DNA of 64,000 nt from Candidatus Eisenbacteria bacterium (GCA_018831195.1 JAHJDP010000042.1:188292-252291), one strand, 5' to 3'. Counted from the stretch's first letter, positions 1 through 9,259 are shown. A program made the numbers and translations. The notes: generated by a model from the letters alone, not told the origin.

Positions 1-239
1 GCCCCGGCGCGACACGCACCGAGTTTCACCAACGGGCGGGGATCTCCAAGAAGGGACCCGATATAAAATACGAAGATCCCTCAGATGTGGCCCGGCATGC
101 ATTGGATGCCGCCCTTGCCGGCCGGAATCTGTATGTCTCCGGCCGCCTCAATTGGCTGGTGACGCAGTTCCCGCGGTTTGCGCCCCGGAAACTGACGGCC
201 TGGATTATGGAACGGGTGCGCAGGCCGAAGGGTGTATAG
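1..239 (+). CDS. Short-chain dehydrogenase/reductase, C-terminal fragment
   Basis: The only frame that stays open from the left edge, starting in frame at base 3, ends at a TAG at 237-239. It encodes about 78 residues beginning PGATRTEFHQRAG and ending RRPKGV. The PG-x-T-x-T-E-F segment is the substrate-loop motif that follows the catalytic Tyr/Lys region in classical SDR oxidoreductases, and the rest resembles the short C-terminal tail of DltE/YqjQ-like members. The Rossmann core and active site lie outside the window, so substrate cannot be judged. It converges on the next gene, with only 23 bases between the two stop codons. Confidence 0.7.
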   Translation, partial: PGATRTEFHQRAGISKKGPDIKYEDPSDVARHALDAALAGRNLYVSGRLNWLVTQFPRFAPRKLTAWIMERVRRPKGV

Positions 240-262
240 CCTTGGAGCGGTGAATAGACCGG

Positions 263-1027
263 CTATTTATACAATGACTTGAAGCCGCCCCAAGTGGCCA
301 GCTTGATCTTTTCCGCCGGACCGCTGACCGATGCCGTCGACAGCGTCTGTACACATATTCCCAAGGACTGAGTCGGATCCCAGACGAGTGAAGGATTCTG
401 CCAGCCGGATGGGTATTCGAGATTCTCAGCTATTTTTGTGCGAGGACCCTTGATGCTCCCCGGCCCATCCAGATCCGCGGCGATAAAGAATCGGGGGATG
501 TCGTCGATCCAGCTGCCCCAGTAGCCGATCCAAAAGAGCATGGGAACCGGAATAGGACCGGGGAAGGGGATATTATGCTCGCTGATTCCCGGCCATTCCG
601 CCGGAGAACCGGGATCCATCCCGGATAGACAAACGATGGCGTTCCCCGGCCGGCCGCCGTCATCCTCCCAGCAATAAAGCTCCATCTGCGGGCCACACGC
701 ATAGTTTCCGATTTGTGAAAGATAGAGAGTGATGCCGGTCGCGAAAGGCGCCGCCGGAGCCTCATATGATTCCGCAAAGGCGCCGAAATCGGGAGCGGCG
801 ACACCGGCGTAGGCCCAGGCATAGGCGTTTTCAAAGGTTCCGTCATGGTTGCCGAGTGTCTCGCCGCGGAGGGCCGGAACTTTGATTCCCGGTTTGATCA
901 CGCCTGTGCAGAGCGCTTGTTCCCTTGCCGCCGCCGGAATTCGTGCGGAATCGATCCTTGTTTCCGCGATAGACCGGCTGCTGAAGACAATCATGATGAA
1001 AATTGCAAGGTTCATGATGCTGTTCAT
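263..1027 (-). CDS. Secreted protein of unknown function
   Basis: A 254-residue protein with an N-terminal signal peptide (MNSIMNLAIFIMIVFSSRSIAE, cleavage near residue 21). I do not recognise the family. The mature part is rich in Gly, Pro and Trp, has five Cys that could form disulfides in the periplasm, and contains short beta-prone segments such as GITLYLSQIGNY and MELYCWEDDGG, so it is probably an all-beta exported domain. The ATG at 1027 is preceded by GTGGAGG at about 8 nt. An in-frame ATG at 1042 overlaps that ribosome site and is less likely. It is a single gene with about 200 bases on its 5' side. Export is well supported; function is unknown. Confidence 0.7.
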   Translation of the reverse strand: MNSIMNLAIFIMIVFSSRSIAETRIDSARIPAAAREQALCTGVIKPGIKVPALRGETLGNHDGTFENAYAWAYAGVAAPDFGAFAESYEAPAAPFATGITLYLSQIGNYACGPQMELYCWEDDGGRPGNAIVCLSGMDPGSPAEWPGISEHNIPFPGPIPVPMLFWIGYWGSWIDDIPRFFIAADLDGPGSIKGPRTKIAENLEYPSGWQNPSLVWDPTQSLGICVQTLSTASVSGPAEKIKLATWGGFKSLYK

Positions 1028-1231
1028 TGCAGGCCTCCACATGATGATGAAGCGAAGCTGGTTCTTACTCGCGGGCCGATCTCCACATATATGAGGTTAT
1101 CGACGAGACGGCGATATTGAGGAGATAGAAAGTTAAATTCCAGAGGCGCGGAGTGGATGGAACCCACAGCGCAAGATCATGGTCTTCGTGGGAGACGATG
1201 TTTTTTATGGGATTCTTGAATTAAAAGTGAA

Positions 1232-3406
1232 TCAATCCCCGGTCTCCTGAGATTTCAGATCCTCTGGTTTCTCGAAATGAGACGGATCGATCCCAGGGTT
1301 TATTTCCACCTCTTTCATCAACAACCTCATGAGATCTTCTCCGTTATGCCGCACTTCCATGCTTCTGGGGAAGCGAATACCGCCGGTCGGCTCCCAATCA
1401 GTGAAGATGGAGGTCGCGGAGACAGGGCCGGTGCGGCTCTGGGCTTTGTAATCCATTCTCTCTATTTGATGATTTTCAGGATTGAGGTAGATGACCCAAT
1501 CGGCCACCTGCCGGCTGGGGATGTGAACAAGATCATAGTCCGATCCATCGACTGTTTTCCGGCCCAGAGATTGGGCCGTGAGCTGGGAGTGATGCGATAG
1601 GAAATAGACCGGATCACGAACAAGATCGGCTTTCATATCCTCGATTTGTGAAAGAGGAAGCGGCCGGTTGCCCATCGGGGTCTCCACCCAGCCTTCATCG
1701 CCATCGAGAACCTGGATCATCGCGCCGAAGGGCAGGGTCTGTTCCAGCCGCATTCTATTGGGAAAGATGGTCCAGATCACAGCATCGATTGTAAGGCTGT
1801 TCCCGCCCTGCGTGATGGATCCCTGATATGACATCCGTAAAGACGAGATACTTTTAAGGGCCGCGCTTCCGCCGAGAGCCTCCGCCGCGCCTGCCAGTAA
1901 TCGCTGTCCCTCCGCGAGGGTTTCAGCGGTGGGAACCGGAATGTCGATGGTGGAGGGAGGATCCGGGATGGTCAAATCGATTTCCTTTACAGGGAAACCC
2001 AGATTCGACAGGGGTTCGTCGAATCGCTCTTGATCCCCGACAACCAGGATCTGGAATTCATCCGGCCGGATGCGTCTCTTGGCGATATCCCGCAGGTCTT
2101 TCACGGTAACGCCCCGCACCGCGTCTTGATATTTCAGCAGAAAATCCGGCGGATAATTGTTAAACTCACAAAACGCCATGCGGTTCAGAACGGAGCTCTC
2201 CGATGAGAAATCGAAGACGAGCCCATTGAGGATCCCCTCTTTGGCCGCACGGAGTTCTTCTTCCGTCACGCCCTCTTCTCTGATCTTCCGTATTTCTTCG
2301 AGAACAGCTTCCGTCGTCTTGACCGTCGAGTCGATGCGGGTTTCGACACCCGCTCGGAAAATCCCCGGATGATGAAAGGAGACCCCATCATCCGAATGCA
2401 CCGAATAGGCCAGCCCCATGCGGCTGCGAATTCCGGTGAATAGCCTCGACGAAAATCCCTCCCCGAGGATTCTATTCAGAACCTGCATGGCGGCGTAATC
2501 GGGATCATCGGCCCGAAAACTCAAATGGCCCATCGAAATGGAGCTGCTGGTCGTGCCCTCTTTGTGGGCATAGGTGACAAGCGGGGAGGGGGAACCGGGC
2601 ATCGGTGGATCGGCCGGCCGCGTCCCGTAACGAGGAGACCAGTCGCCCAGAAGATTTTCCATTTTGCTCTTTATCATTTCCAGGGAAAAGTCACCATAAA
2701 CGGTCATGATCATGCCGTCGGGGCCCAGATAGGATTTGTAAAACTCCATGAGGTCGTTTCTAGAGATGGAGGCAATGGTTGTGTATTCCGTATGCCACCC
2801 GTAGGGGGAATTTTCGCCATAGATGATCTTGCGGAATTCCCGGCGAAGGATGGCAGCCGGTTCATCATTGCGTGAAGAGACATCGGTTCTCATTTGCACT
2901 TTGCCGAGATCGATTTTGTCCTCAGGGAATATGGGGCGCCTGAGGACATCGGCAAGGATATCAAGACCCTGGTCCAAGTTATCGGTGAGTGTGGAGAGGG
3001 ACAGCGTTCCGTATGTATCAGCGATTCGAATCTCCAAGCGGGAGCCGGTCGACTCCAAGATCAGATCAAGCTCATCGCCGGGATACTTTTCACTGCCGCC
3101 GGATCGCATCACCTCGCCCATCAACCAGGCCAGACCGGCTTTATCTTTCGATTCGTAAATTGAACCGGTGCACAGTTGCGCCTGAATATCGACAAGCGGA
3201 AAATCATGATTCTCAAGAAAATAGACAATAATGCCGTTGGAAAGCTCGATGCGCTCGGGCGCCGGCACCTTGATATCGCCCAAGGGGGGAAACTTCATTT
3301 TTTTTATGCGCTCTTCCGTTCCCCCGGCGAAAACGGCCGTGGCAACGAGCGCCAGCAGGGATAGCGCGGCGACCGCCGGTCTCCATGGCTCGAACCTTGA
3401 TAGCAT
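1232..3406 (-). CDS. M16 family peptidase-like protein lacking the zinc motif, with LolA-like C-terminus
   Basis: A 724-residue exported protein (signal peptide MLSRFEPWRPAVAALSLLALV...). Residues about 45-480 carry two M16 (pitrilysin/MPP-like) domains. Where active members have HxxEH this one reads WLMGEV, so it should be the non-catalytic partner. The neighbouring gene, 63 bases upstream in the same direction, has an intact HMFEH. Such M16B pairs form heterodimers with one catalytic and one inactive subunit (family knowledge). The last ~220 residues (from GAAEALGGSAALKS) resemble a LolA-like or outer-membrane-lipoprotein-sorting half-barrel. The start at 3406 is set by AAGGAGG with 6-nt spacing; an upstream in-frame start at 3466 lacks such a site. 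Confidence 0.88.
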   Translation of the reverse strand: MLSRFEPWRPAVAALSLLALVATAVFAGGTEERIKKMKFPPLGDIKVPAPERIELSNGIIVYFLENHDFPLVDIQAQLCTGSIYESKDKAGLAWLMGEVMRSGGSEKYPGDELDLILESTGSRLEIRIADTYGTLSLSTLTDNLDQGLDILADVLRRPIFPEDKIDLGKVQMRTDVSSRNDEPAAILRREFRKIIYGENSPYGWHTEYTTIASISRNDLMEFYKSYLGPDGMIMTVYGDFSLEMIKSKMENLLGDWSPRYGTRPADPPMPGSPSPLVTYAHKEGTTSSSISMGHLSFRADDPDYAAMQVLNRILGEGFSSRLFTGIRSRMGLAYSVHSDDGVSFHHPGIFRAGVETRIDSTVKTTEAVLEEIRKIREEGVTEEELRAAKEGILNGLVFDFSSESSVLNRMAFCEFNNYPPDFLLKYQDAVRGVTVKDLRDIAKRRIRPDEFQILVVGDQERFDEPLSNLGFPVKEIDLTIPDPPSTIDIPVPTAETLAEGQRLLAGAAEALGGSAALKSISSLRMSYQGSITQGGNSLTIDAVIWTIFPNRMRLEQTLPFGAMIQVLDGDEGWVETPMGNRPLPLSQIEDMKADLVRDPVYFLSHHSQLTAQSLGRKTVDGSDYDLVHIPSRQVADWVIYLNPENHQIERMDYKAQSRTGPVSATSIFTDWEPTGGIRFPRSMEVRHNGEDLMRLLMKEVEINPGIDPSHFEKPEDLKSQETGD

Positions 3407-3469
3407 GAGGAACCTCCTTATGGGCGGCGCCGCCATAAGACATTTAATCATTGGACATTTAATCATCGG

Positions 3470-5002
3470 CTATGATGATTCACCCGGCTCGGGCCGCTTT
3501 AGTATGCCAACCGTTCTATTGCGCTTTTTAAAGACTTCTGATGCGACCCTCTGGATATCTCCCGGTGTTATCCCGCTATAATGATCCAAAACATTGAATA
3601 ACCGCCTTCCGTCGCCGAATTCCGTTTCGAATATCGCGAGTTGGTAGGCCATGCCCCAGTTTGACCTGAGGCGGCGGACAAATCCGGATTTGATGCGGCT
3701 GCGGACCTTGTCCAATTCTTCCTGTGTCACGCCGTCCTTCACCAAGCGGTCAATCTCTTGATAAATGGCTTCTTCCACCTCGAGCGGTTTGTGGCCCTCG
3801 GCGACGATGGCGAAGATGGAAAACAGATTGGGATATTTGTCCCCGGGTGTGCCGACACTCGCCCCGATACGGCCGACCATCTTGTCTCGTTTGGAGATCG
3901 CTTCGTTCAGCCGGCTCGTTCTGCCGGAGCCGAGAATATCGGCCAGCAATTCGTATGTGTACCAATCAGGGTGCCGTTTGGAGGGGATGTGATACTCGAT
4001 CATGACCACCGGCTGAGCCTCTTCCTCCATGATGACGCGCCGTTCAGCCGCCTGTTCTGGTTCGATGGTGTCGACATAGGGAGGATGGGGGCCCGAAGGG
4101 ATTTTGGAGAAATATTTCTTGGCCAGTTTTTCGACAGTCTCAAAGTCAACATCGCCTACCAAGGCAATCACCATGTTGTTGGCGATATAGTATGTTTTAT
4201 AAAATTCCCTTGCATCGTCGCGTGTGAAACTCTCAAGGTCGGAACGATGACCGATAATGCCGTCGCGGTACGGATGGGCAAGGAAGGCGACCGATAAGGT
4301 CTCATTGTATAACCGGCCGAGGGGGGTCGATTCGGATCCCCGGCGCCGCTCTTCAATCACGACATCCCGTTCCTTATAAAATTCCCGCAGAACTGGGTTC
4401 GCGAACCGGTCGCTTTCCAATAGGGCCCAAAATTCCAGTTTATTCGACGGCAGGCTGTAGAAATAGCCGGTCATATCGGTTCCGGTAAAGGCATTGAGAC
4501 CGCGGCCGCCATATTCCTCAATCAGTTCGGGAAAGCGGTTCGTCGTGACATAACGGCCCGCCTCTTCCCTGGCCTCTTTAAAGGCGGCATCCAGATCCTC
4601 GAGGCGTTCGGGATCGGCAAGAATTCCCTTGCGATGTTCCGAGAGCCAGGCGTCAAAAGCCTCATCCGTTTTCTGCATGGCTTGCATCTCGGCCTTGAAG
4701 TCGGTGGCCCCCAGGCTCGTTGTGCCCTTGAACGCCATATGCTCGAACATATGGGCCAAGCCGGTATTCCCGCCGCTTTCATCAACGCCTCCGACATTAA
4801 CCAGTGTGAAAAATGTGAAGACCGGGGCGTCGTGCCGTTCGAGGACCAGAAAACGAAGGCCGTTCTCCAGTTCGAATCGCTGAACTTGCCCGGCCAGTTC
4901 CTCAAATGAGGAATCAGCGGCTGTTGATGAAAGGGGACCCACAAGCCCAATGACGAGAAGGGCCGGCAGGCAACTTTTCAGGATTCTTTCTCTGACCTTC
5001 AT
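3470..5002 (-). CDS. M16 family zinc peptidase, catalytic subunit
   Basis: A 510-residue exported insulinase-type metallopeptidase. After a signal peptide (MKVRERILKSCLPALLVIGL...), the zinc-binding motif H84-M-F-E-H88 sits in GLAHMFEHMAFKGT. The downstream glutamate region (VVIEERRRGSES) that supplies the third zinc ligand in this family is also present. A second M16 domain follows (YHIPSKRHPDW..., AISKRDKMVG). It probably degrades peptides in the periplasm together with the inactive M16 protein directly downstream. The ATG at 5002 is preceded by AAGGAGG; the frame stays open to 5095, but that part lacks a signal peptide. It is transcribed divergently from argS, so the ~110 bases between them must hold both promoters. 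Confidence 0.93.
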   Translation of the reverse strand: MKVRERILKSCLPALLVIGLVGPLSSTAADSSFEELAGQVQRFELENGLRFLVLERHDAPVFTFFTLVNVGGVDESGGNTGLAHMFEHMAFKGTTSLGATDFKAEMQAMQKTDEAFDAWLSEHRKGILADPERLEDLDAAFKEAREEAGRYVTTNRFPELIEEYGGRGLNAFTGTDMTGYFYSLPSNKLEFWALLESDRFANPVLREFYKERDVVIEERRRGSESTPLGRLYNETLSVAFLAHPYRDGIIGHRSDLESFTRDDAREFYKTYYIANNMVIALVGDVDFETVEKLAKKYFSKIPSGPHPPYVDTIEPEQAAERRVIMEEEAQPVVMIEYHIPSKRHPDWYTYELLADILGSGRTSRLNEAISKRDKMVGRIGASVGTPGDKYPNLFSIFAIVAEGHKPLEVEEAIYQEIDRLVKDGVTQEELDKVRSRIKSGFVRRLRSNWGMAYQLAIFETEFGDGRRLFNVLDHYSGITPGDIQRVASEVFKKRNRTVGILKRPEPGESS

Positions 5003-5113
5003 CCCAACCTCCTTCAGCTGTGGACACGGCCGATCTCCCAGAGTGTCAGCATCCCGGGGTAGGGTCAAATGGGATGGCTTTCTTTCCCGATCCATCTCGC
5101 GTATTCTGCCCGC

Positions 5114-7123
5114 ATGTCTAAAATCCAGAAATTATCCGAGCCGCGGCACCCGGTGGAACGCTTTTACCAGGCCATTATCGCAGCGCTTCTGGCGCCGCTG
5201 GCGCTCCCATCCGGCTGGCTGGAAAGCCTGGATCCTCCTTTAGAGCCGGTCACTCCGCCGAAACCGGAGATGGGTGATCTCGCCCTGCCCTGTTTCCCCC
5301 TGGCCAAATCGCTGAAGAGAGCTCCGGCCGAGATCGCGGCGACGATTGCGGCGGCCCATCCCACCGGGATCCCCGCTGACCGGATGGCTTCGCTTATGGG
5401 GCGCCCTTCAGCTCCCGGTCTAACCGGGATCGCGGCGGCGGGCCCCTATGTCAATTTCAAGCTCGACACGGGTGGGTTGGTTTCCTGGCTGTTACCGATG
5501 ATCTTGGAAGGGGAGGCGCCCTATGGCGCTCCACTGCCCCCCACCGGGCGCAAAATTGTCTTGGAGTATTCGGGACCCAACACAAACAAACCGCTTCACC
5601 TCGGGCATGTCAGGAACAATGTTCTGGGGATGAGTCTCAGCAATATCCTCGCAGCGACGGGCGAGAATGTCGTTCGGGTGAACATTGTCAATGACCGGGG
5701 CATTCACATCTGCAAATCAATGATCTCCTACCGGCGCTGGGGAAAGGGTCTGACACCGCAGGATGAGAAGATAAAGCCGGATCACTTTGTCGGCAATCTT
5801 TATGTCCTCTTCGATCAAAAACTAAAAGGGGAACGGGCCGAGTGGGAGAAAAACCATCAGTCCTCTGCATCGGCGGCGGATGAAGCGGCCGATGAGTGGC
5901 GCAGTGACGCCGAAGCGGCGGAGGATGAATTTTTGGCGCAATCATCTTTAATGCATGAGGCGCGGGAATGTCTCCGGGCTTGGGAAGCGGAGGACCCCGA
6001 AACGCGCCGTCTGTGGAAGAGAATGAACGATTGGGTCTACGAGGGCTTCCGCGAGACGTACAAACGGATGGGTTGCACTTTCGAAAACTGGTATCGTGAG
6101 AGTGAAACGTATAAGCTGGGGAAGGAGGTCGTCGATAAGGGCCTCGAACAGGGCGTTTTCTACCGCAAATCCGACGGATCGGTTTGGGCTCGGCTGGAAT
6201 CCGAGGGATTGGACGATAAGTTGCTGCTGCGATCCGACGGGACCAGCATCTATATCACCCAGGATCTGGGCACGGCGGTGAAGCGTTATGAAGACGAGCA
6301 GATGGATCGTTCCCTCTATGTCGTAGGGAGTGAACAAGTCCATCATTTCAAAACTCTTTTCGCTATCTTAAAGATCTTGGGATATCCCTGGGCCGGCGGC
6401 TGCCACCATGTGCGCTATGGTCTTATCAATCTTCCCCGGGGCATGGGAAAACTAAAATCGCGTGAAGGCCGCCGGGTCGACGCCGATACCCTTCTCGATC
6501 AATTGCGTGACATGGCGGTGGAGAAAATTGAAAGCGCAATAGAAGAAGGGAAAATGGATCGCAGCGAGGTCGGCGATTTGCTCGAAGCGGCGGAAAGGGT
6601 TGGACAGGCGGCGCTGAAGTTATATCTCCTGCAAGTGAGCGCCGACAAGAATATTGTTTACGATCCCGATGCGACGCTGCAATTCGCCGGGGATACCGGA
6701 CCCGCCATTCAATACAGCCATGCAAGGATCCACGGCATTTTGCGCAAGGGGATCGCGCAGGGTCTGGTTTCTGAAGAGGATCTTGATCGCGAGAGCACGA
6801 ACGGCTTCGCCTCCATACGGGTCCGCGGTGATGCGGTGAATCCGGCCTTGCTTACCGATCCCCATGAACGAGCCCTGCTCATGCAACTCATGGCTTATCC
6901 GGCCGCCATCGATCTGGCGGCGCGGACCCTCTCTCCCTCGCCGGTAGCGAATTATCTGCTGGAGCTTACAAAAATGTTCGCCCGCTTCTATCACAATTGC
7001 CCTGTGCTGAAGGCCGACACAAAAGAGCTGGTGCTGACGCGACTGCAGTTATGTCTGGCGACGGCCGGTCTCTTGAGGCGGGGGCTGGCCCTCTTGACGG
7101 TGGAGGCGCCGGAGCGGATGTAG
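5114..7123 (+). CDS. argS: Arginyl-tRNA synthetase
   Basis: A class I aminoacyl-tRNA synthetase that charges tRNA-Arg in the cytoplasm. Seen: an N-terminal Add1-like domain (residues about 10-110), the HIGH-type motif in SGPNTNKPLHLGHVRNN, a KMSKS-like loop in RGMGKLKSREGR, and a C-terminal DALR anticodon-binding domain ending in LRRGLALLTVEAPERM. At about 669 residues it is longer than E. coli ArgS (577). The extra length includes an acidic helical insertion (SSASAADEAADEWRSDAEAAEDEF...) in the catalytic domain. The start is uncertain: the ATG at 5114 (MSKIQKLSEP) begins at the family-like N-terminus but lacks a clear ribosome site, and an ATG at 5069 is also possible. Confidence 0.93.
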   Translation: MSKIQKLSEPRHPVERFYQAIIAALLAPLALPSGWLESLDPPLEPVTPPKPEMGDLALPCFPLAKSLKRAPAEIAATIAAAHPTGIPADRMASLMGRPSAPGLTGIAAAGPYVNFKLDTGGLVSWLLPMILEGEAPYGAPLPPTGRKIVLEYSGPNTNKPLHLGHVRNNVLGMSLSNILAATGENVVRVNIVNDRGIHICKSMISYRRWGKGLTPQDEKIKPDHFVGNLYVLFDQKLKGERAEWEKNHQSSASAADEAADEWRSDAEAAEDEFLAQSSLMHEARECLRAWEAEDPETRRLWKRMNDWVYEGFRETYKRMGCTFENWYRESETYKLGKEVVDKGLEQGVFYRKSDGSVWARLESEGLDDKLLLRSDGTSIYITQDLGTAVKRYEDEQMDRSLYVVGSEQVHHFKTLFAILKILGYPWAGGCHHVRYGLINLPRGMGKLKSREGRRVDADTLLDQLRDMAVEKIESAIEEGKMDRSEVGDLLEAAERVGQAALKLYLLQVSADKNIVYDPDATLQFAGDTGPAIQYSHARIHGILRKGIAQGLVSEEDLDRESTNGFASIRVRGDAVNPALLTDPHERALLMQLMAYPAAIDLAARTLSPSPVANYLLELTKMFARFYHNCPVLKADTKELVLTRLQLCLATAGLLRRGLALLTVEAPERM

Positions 7124-7141
7124 CGGGTCTTTCCGCCCGCT
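7122..7141 (+). terminator. Possible weak terminator after argS
   Basis: AGCGGG and CCCGCT form a 6-bp stem around TCTTTCCG, starting at the argS stop codon, followed by T-containing sequence (GGTCCTCGTTT). The stem is short and the T run is interrupted, so this is tentative. Confidence 0.25.
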
Positions 7142-7150
7142 GGTCCTCGT

Positions 7151-7720
7151 TTAACCTGCTCCCAACAATTCCAGCGCCATCTTCACGATCTCGCCCGGGT
7201 CGGACATCCGGCCCCGGCCGCCGCCTTCCCAATGCGCGGCCAGCTTCCCTTCAACGGGCCCGATAAAATGAATCCCCCTTTTTGTTAAAGCCGCTTCGTT
7301 TTCCTGGACGATCCGGCTTTCGTACATCGCGGGATTCATGGCGGGGGCGATCAGGATCGGGGCGCGTGTCGCCATGGCGATGACCGAGACAAGGTCATCC
7401 GCCAGGCCGTGGGTTATCTTCCCAATGACATTGGCGGTGCAGGGGGCGATAAGGTATAGGGCGGCCGACTGGGCCAATTCGATGTGGGGAACCTGCCGCG
7501 GCTCCGGCGGATCGAACATATCCACCAGGGGCGGAATTCCCGTGAGGGCGTGAAATGTCAGAGGCGTGATAAACCGGGCGCCCGACTCGGTCAGGATGAC
7601 CTGAACACGAAGGTCGTGCTCCATCAAACCTCTGGCAATATCACAAGCCTTGAAAGCGGCGATGCTTCCCGTCACACCGAGAAGAACCAAGGGCCGGGGA
7701 TCGGAATGTGGATCCGTCAT
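7151..7720 (-). CDS. HFCD-family flavoprotein (CoaC/PPC-decarboxylase-like), stand-alone
   Basis: A 189-residue flavoprotein of the homo-oligomeric flavin-containing Cys decarboxylase family. Seen: the FMN loop GVTGSIAAFKA (15-25), the catalytic-type His79 in VPHIELAQSA, the phosphate site APCTANVIGKITHGLADD, and the PxMNxxMY substrate clamp APAMNPAMY (125-133). It resembles the CoaC half of bifunctional CoaBC but has no CoaB synthetase domain. At the position of the essential cysteine (usual LACGxxGxGRM) it reads LAAHWEGGGRGRM. It may therefore not perform the complete phosphopantothenoylcysteine decarboxylation. The start has GGGAGGG 8 nt upstream. It lies convergent to argS, 27 bases away. 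Confidence 0.8.
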   Translation of the reverse strand: MTDPHSDPRPLVLLGVTGSIAAFKACDIARGLMEHDLRVQVILTESGARFITPLTFHALTGIPPLVDMFDPPEPRQVPHIELAQSAALYLIAPCTANVIGKITHGLADDLVSVIAMATRAPILIAPAMNPAMYESRIVQENEAALTKRGIHFIGPVEGKLAAHWEGGGRGRMSDPGEIVKMALELLGAG

Positions 7721-7801
7721 GGCGTTTCCCTCCCTCCGGGCCTGTCAGCCTCTCGCTGTCTGCATCTCGGATGAGGTCTATCGGCCCGTCTGCCGGTCTG
7801 A

Positions 7802-9259
7802 TCAATCCCGATTTTCATCGGGCGGCGTCACGGGAGCATCGACGGGGCCGACTTTGGATTGGGTCCCGCCTCCCGTTCCGCCGGCGTTGTCATGATTCTC
7901 CAGCTCATCATGCGTTGACCGGTGATTCCGCTTTTCTCGAGGCCGGAAACGCGCGCCGGTTCGCACGGATGTCTTGCGGCGGTGATGAATACCGCCTTCC
8001 GAAGGGTTCTGTGTGCGTTCCTGCCCATCCGGCTTGAACCAACCCAAGGCGCTGATCACATCCTTTGGATTCGGCGAAAGTACATTTTGCGGAGGACCCG
8101 TTTCCTCACGATAGACTCTCGGGGCGTCATTCTCTTCGAGCGGCCCCGCGGCGACGGGTTCAATGCGGTCTTCATATCCGTTCCGTTGCCGGGGTGGCGG
8201 TGAAACAGGTGAGGGTATCGCTCGCGATGAGTCCCGGGTTGAGTCGCGGCTCTCAGTTAAAGGAGGGCGGCTCTCGACGATCGGGCGCTCCTCAAGATGT
8301 TCAGGCGGAGCCTCCCGGTCGAGACGGAAATCCCGATTCCTTGTTTCGGAGGAGCGTGGCGTCTGTCTCCGATGATCTGAGGAGTGGGAGTTTCTATCAT
8401 TATTAAATGAGCGCGAGGATTCTTGTTGTGGCTCTCCTCGCCGCGATGACCTGTAGGGTTTCGGCTGATCAACCGATGGTGTCTCGTTCCAGCTCCGGTC
8501 TAAAGCTTCCGGAGCCCCGGTTTGTGGACCCGCGGCCGCTTGGTCACCATCCGACGGACGGCTTCTTCTCCTGGTGCTTGTCCGTCGCCGGCTACTCGAT
8601 CGACGGGGGGAGGACTGGGCCTCGGAAGGGCTGTCCATCGCCGGCGGGGGGGAGGGCCTTCGATCCCGGCCCGGCGAGCGCCGGGTGTCGGACCGGCCCC
8701 TGGATGATCCGTGATCACGGGATGAACTACCGCGGTCGCGTGAAGAGGATCCGCGGCCACGGGATGAGCCATAGCGTTCTCGCGATGATGAGCTGCTCCG
8801 CCGCCCCCGTGTCGAGGGTCTTTCCTCTTGTCCGGGCTTGGTGTGTGATGAACCGGTGGGTAGCGTCAGCTTGCTTATGGTGTTGGGGCTGTAGATGGCG
8901 ACCCATCCGATGACACCCAGAATCAGGCCGCGGGCCCCGTCGATCATGAGAAAGATCGGCATTTGGAAACGAAGCCACATGACGACCGATGAGGCCACCA
9001 GCCAGATGGCAAAGCTCAATCCGATCCGGTATCCATCTTCATTTTCTTGCCGGATCCATAGGATGGCTTGTACTTGAAGATAGGAGAAGAAAAGCAGGAC
9101 GAGACCAAGAAGAAATCCCATCATCTGGGCGGTGCCGCCGAGGGTGCTTCCGTTGAGAAAGAACGAGGTGAAGCTACTCCAACCAGCTATCGCCCAGATA
9201 CCAAGTGCTGCGTCAACCAGGCCCGAAATGGCCAGGAGTACCAAAAATATAGTGATCAT
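7802..9259 (-). CDS. Four-helix membrane protein with long Arg/Ser-rich cytoplasmic tail
   Basis: A 485-residue protein in two parts. Residues 1-125 hold four hydrophobic helices (MITIFLVLLAISGLV..., GTAQMMGFLLGLVLLFFSYL, IGLSFAIWLVASSVVMW, FLMIDGARGLILGVIGWVAI). Residues ~140-485 are a low-complexity tail, first with RS/RG-rich blocks (for example SSRGRGSSSRDRGSSSRD), then mixed-charge sequence ending TPPDENRD. The tail keeps the same frame, uses varied codons and contains acidic, non-repetitive stretches, so it does not look like out-of-frame translation. I know no named family for the whole protein. The ATG at 9259 is preferred over 9265 because AGGAG lies 7 nt from it but only 1 nt from 9265. 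A promoter and long leader lie upstream. Confidence 0.7.
   Translation of the reverse strand: MITIFLVLLAISGLVDAALGIWAIAGWSSFTSFFLNGSTLGGTAQMMGFLLGLVLLFFSYLQVQAILWIRQENEDGYRIGLSFAIWLVASSVVMWLRFQMPIFLMIDGARGLILGVIGWVAIYSPNTISKLTLPTGSSHTKPGQEERPSTRGRRSSSSSRERYGSSRGRGSSSRDRGSSSRDHGSSRGRSDTRRSPGRDRRPSPPPAMDSPSEAQSSPRRSSSRRRTSTRRRSRPSDGDQAAAGPQTGAPEALDRSWNETPSVDQPKPYRSSRRGEPQQESSRSFNNDRNSHSSDHRRQTPRSSETRNRDFRLDREAPPEHLEERPIVESRPPLTESRDSTRDSSRAIPSPVSPPPRQRNGYEDRIEPVAAGPLEENDAPRVYREETGPPQNVLSPNPKDVISALGWFKPDGQERTQNPSEGGIHHRRKTSVRTGARFRPREKRNHRSTHDELENHDNAGGTGGGTQSKVGPVDAPVTPPDENRD

Noticed and set aside
8407-8913. 168-codon plus-strand frame opposite the Arg/Ser-rich tail, raising the idea that the tail is a frameshift artefact
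   Set aside because: The minus-strand frame is continuous from the membrane helices to a normal stop with varied codons and mixed acidic segments; the plus frame has no ribosome site or family.
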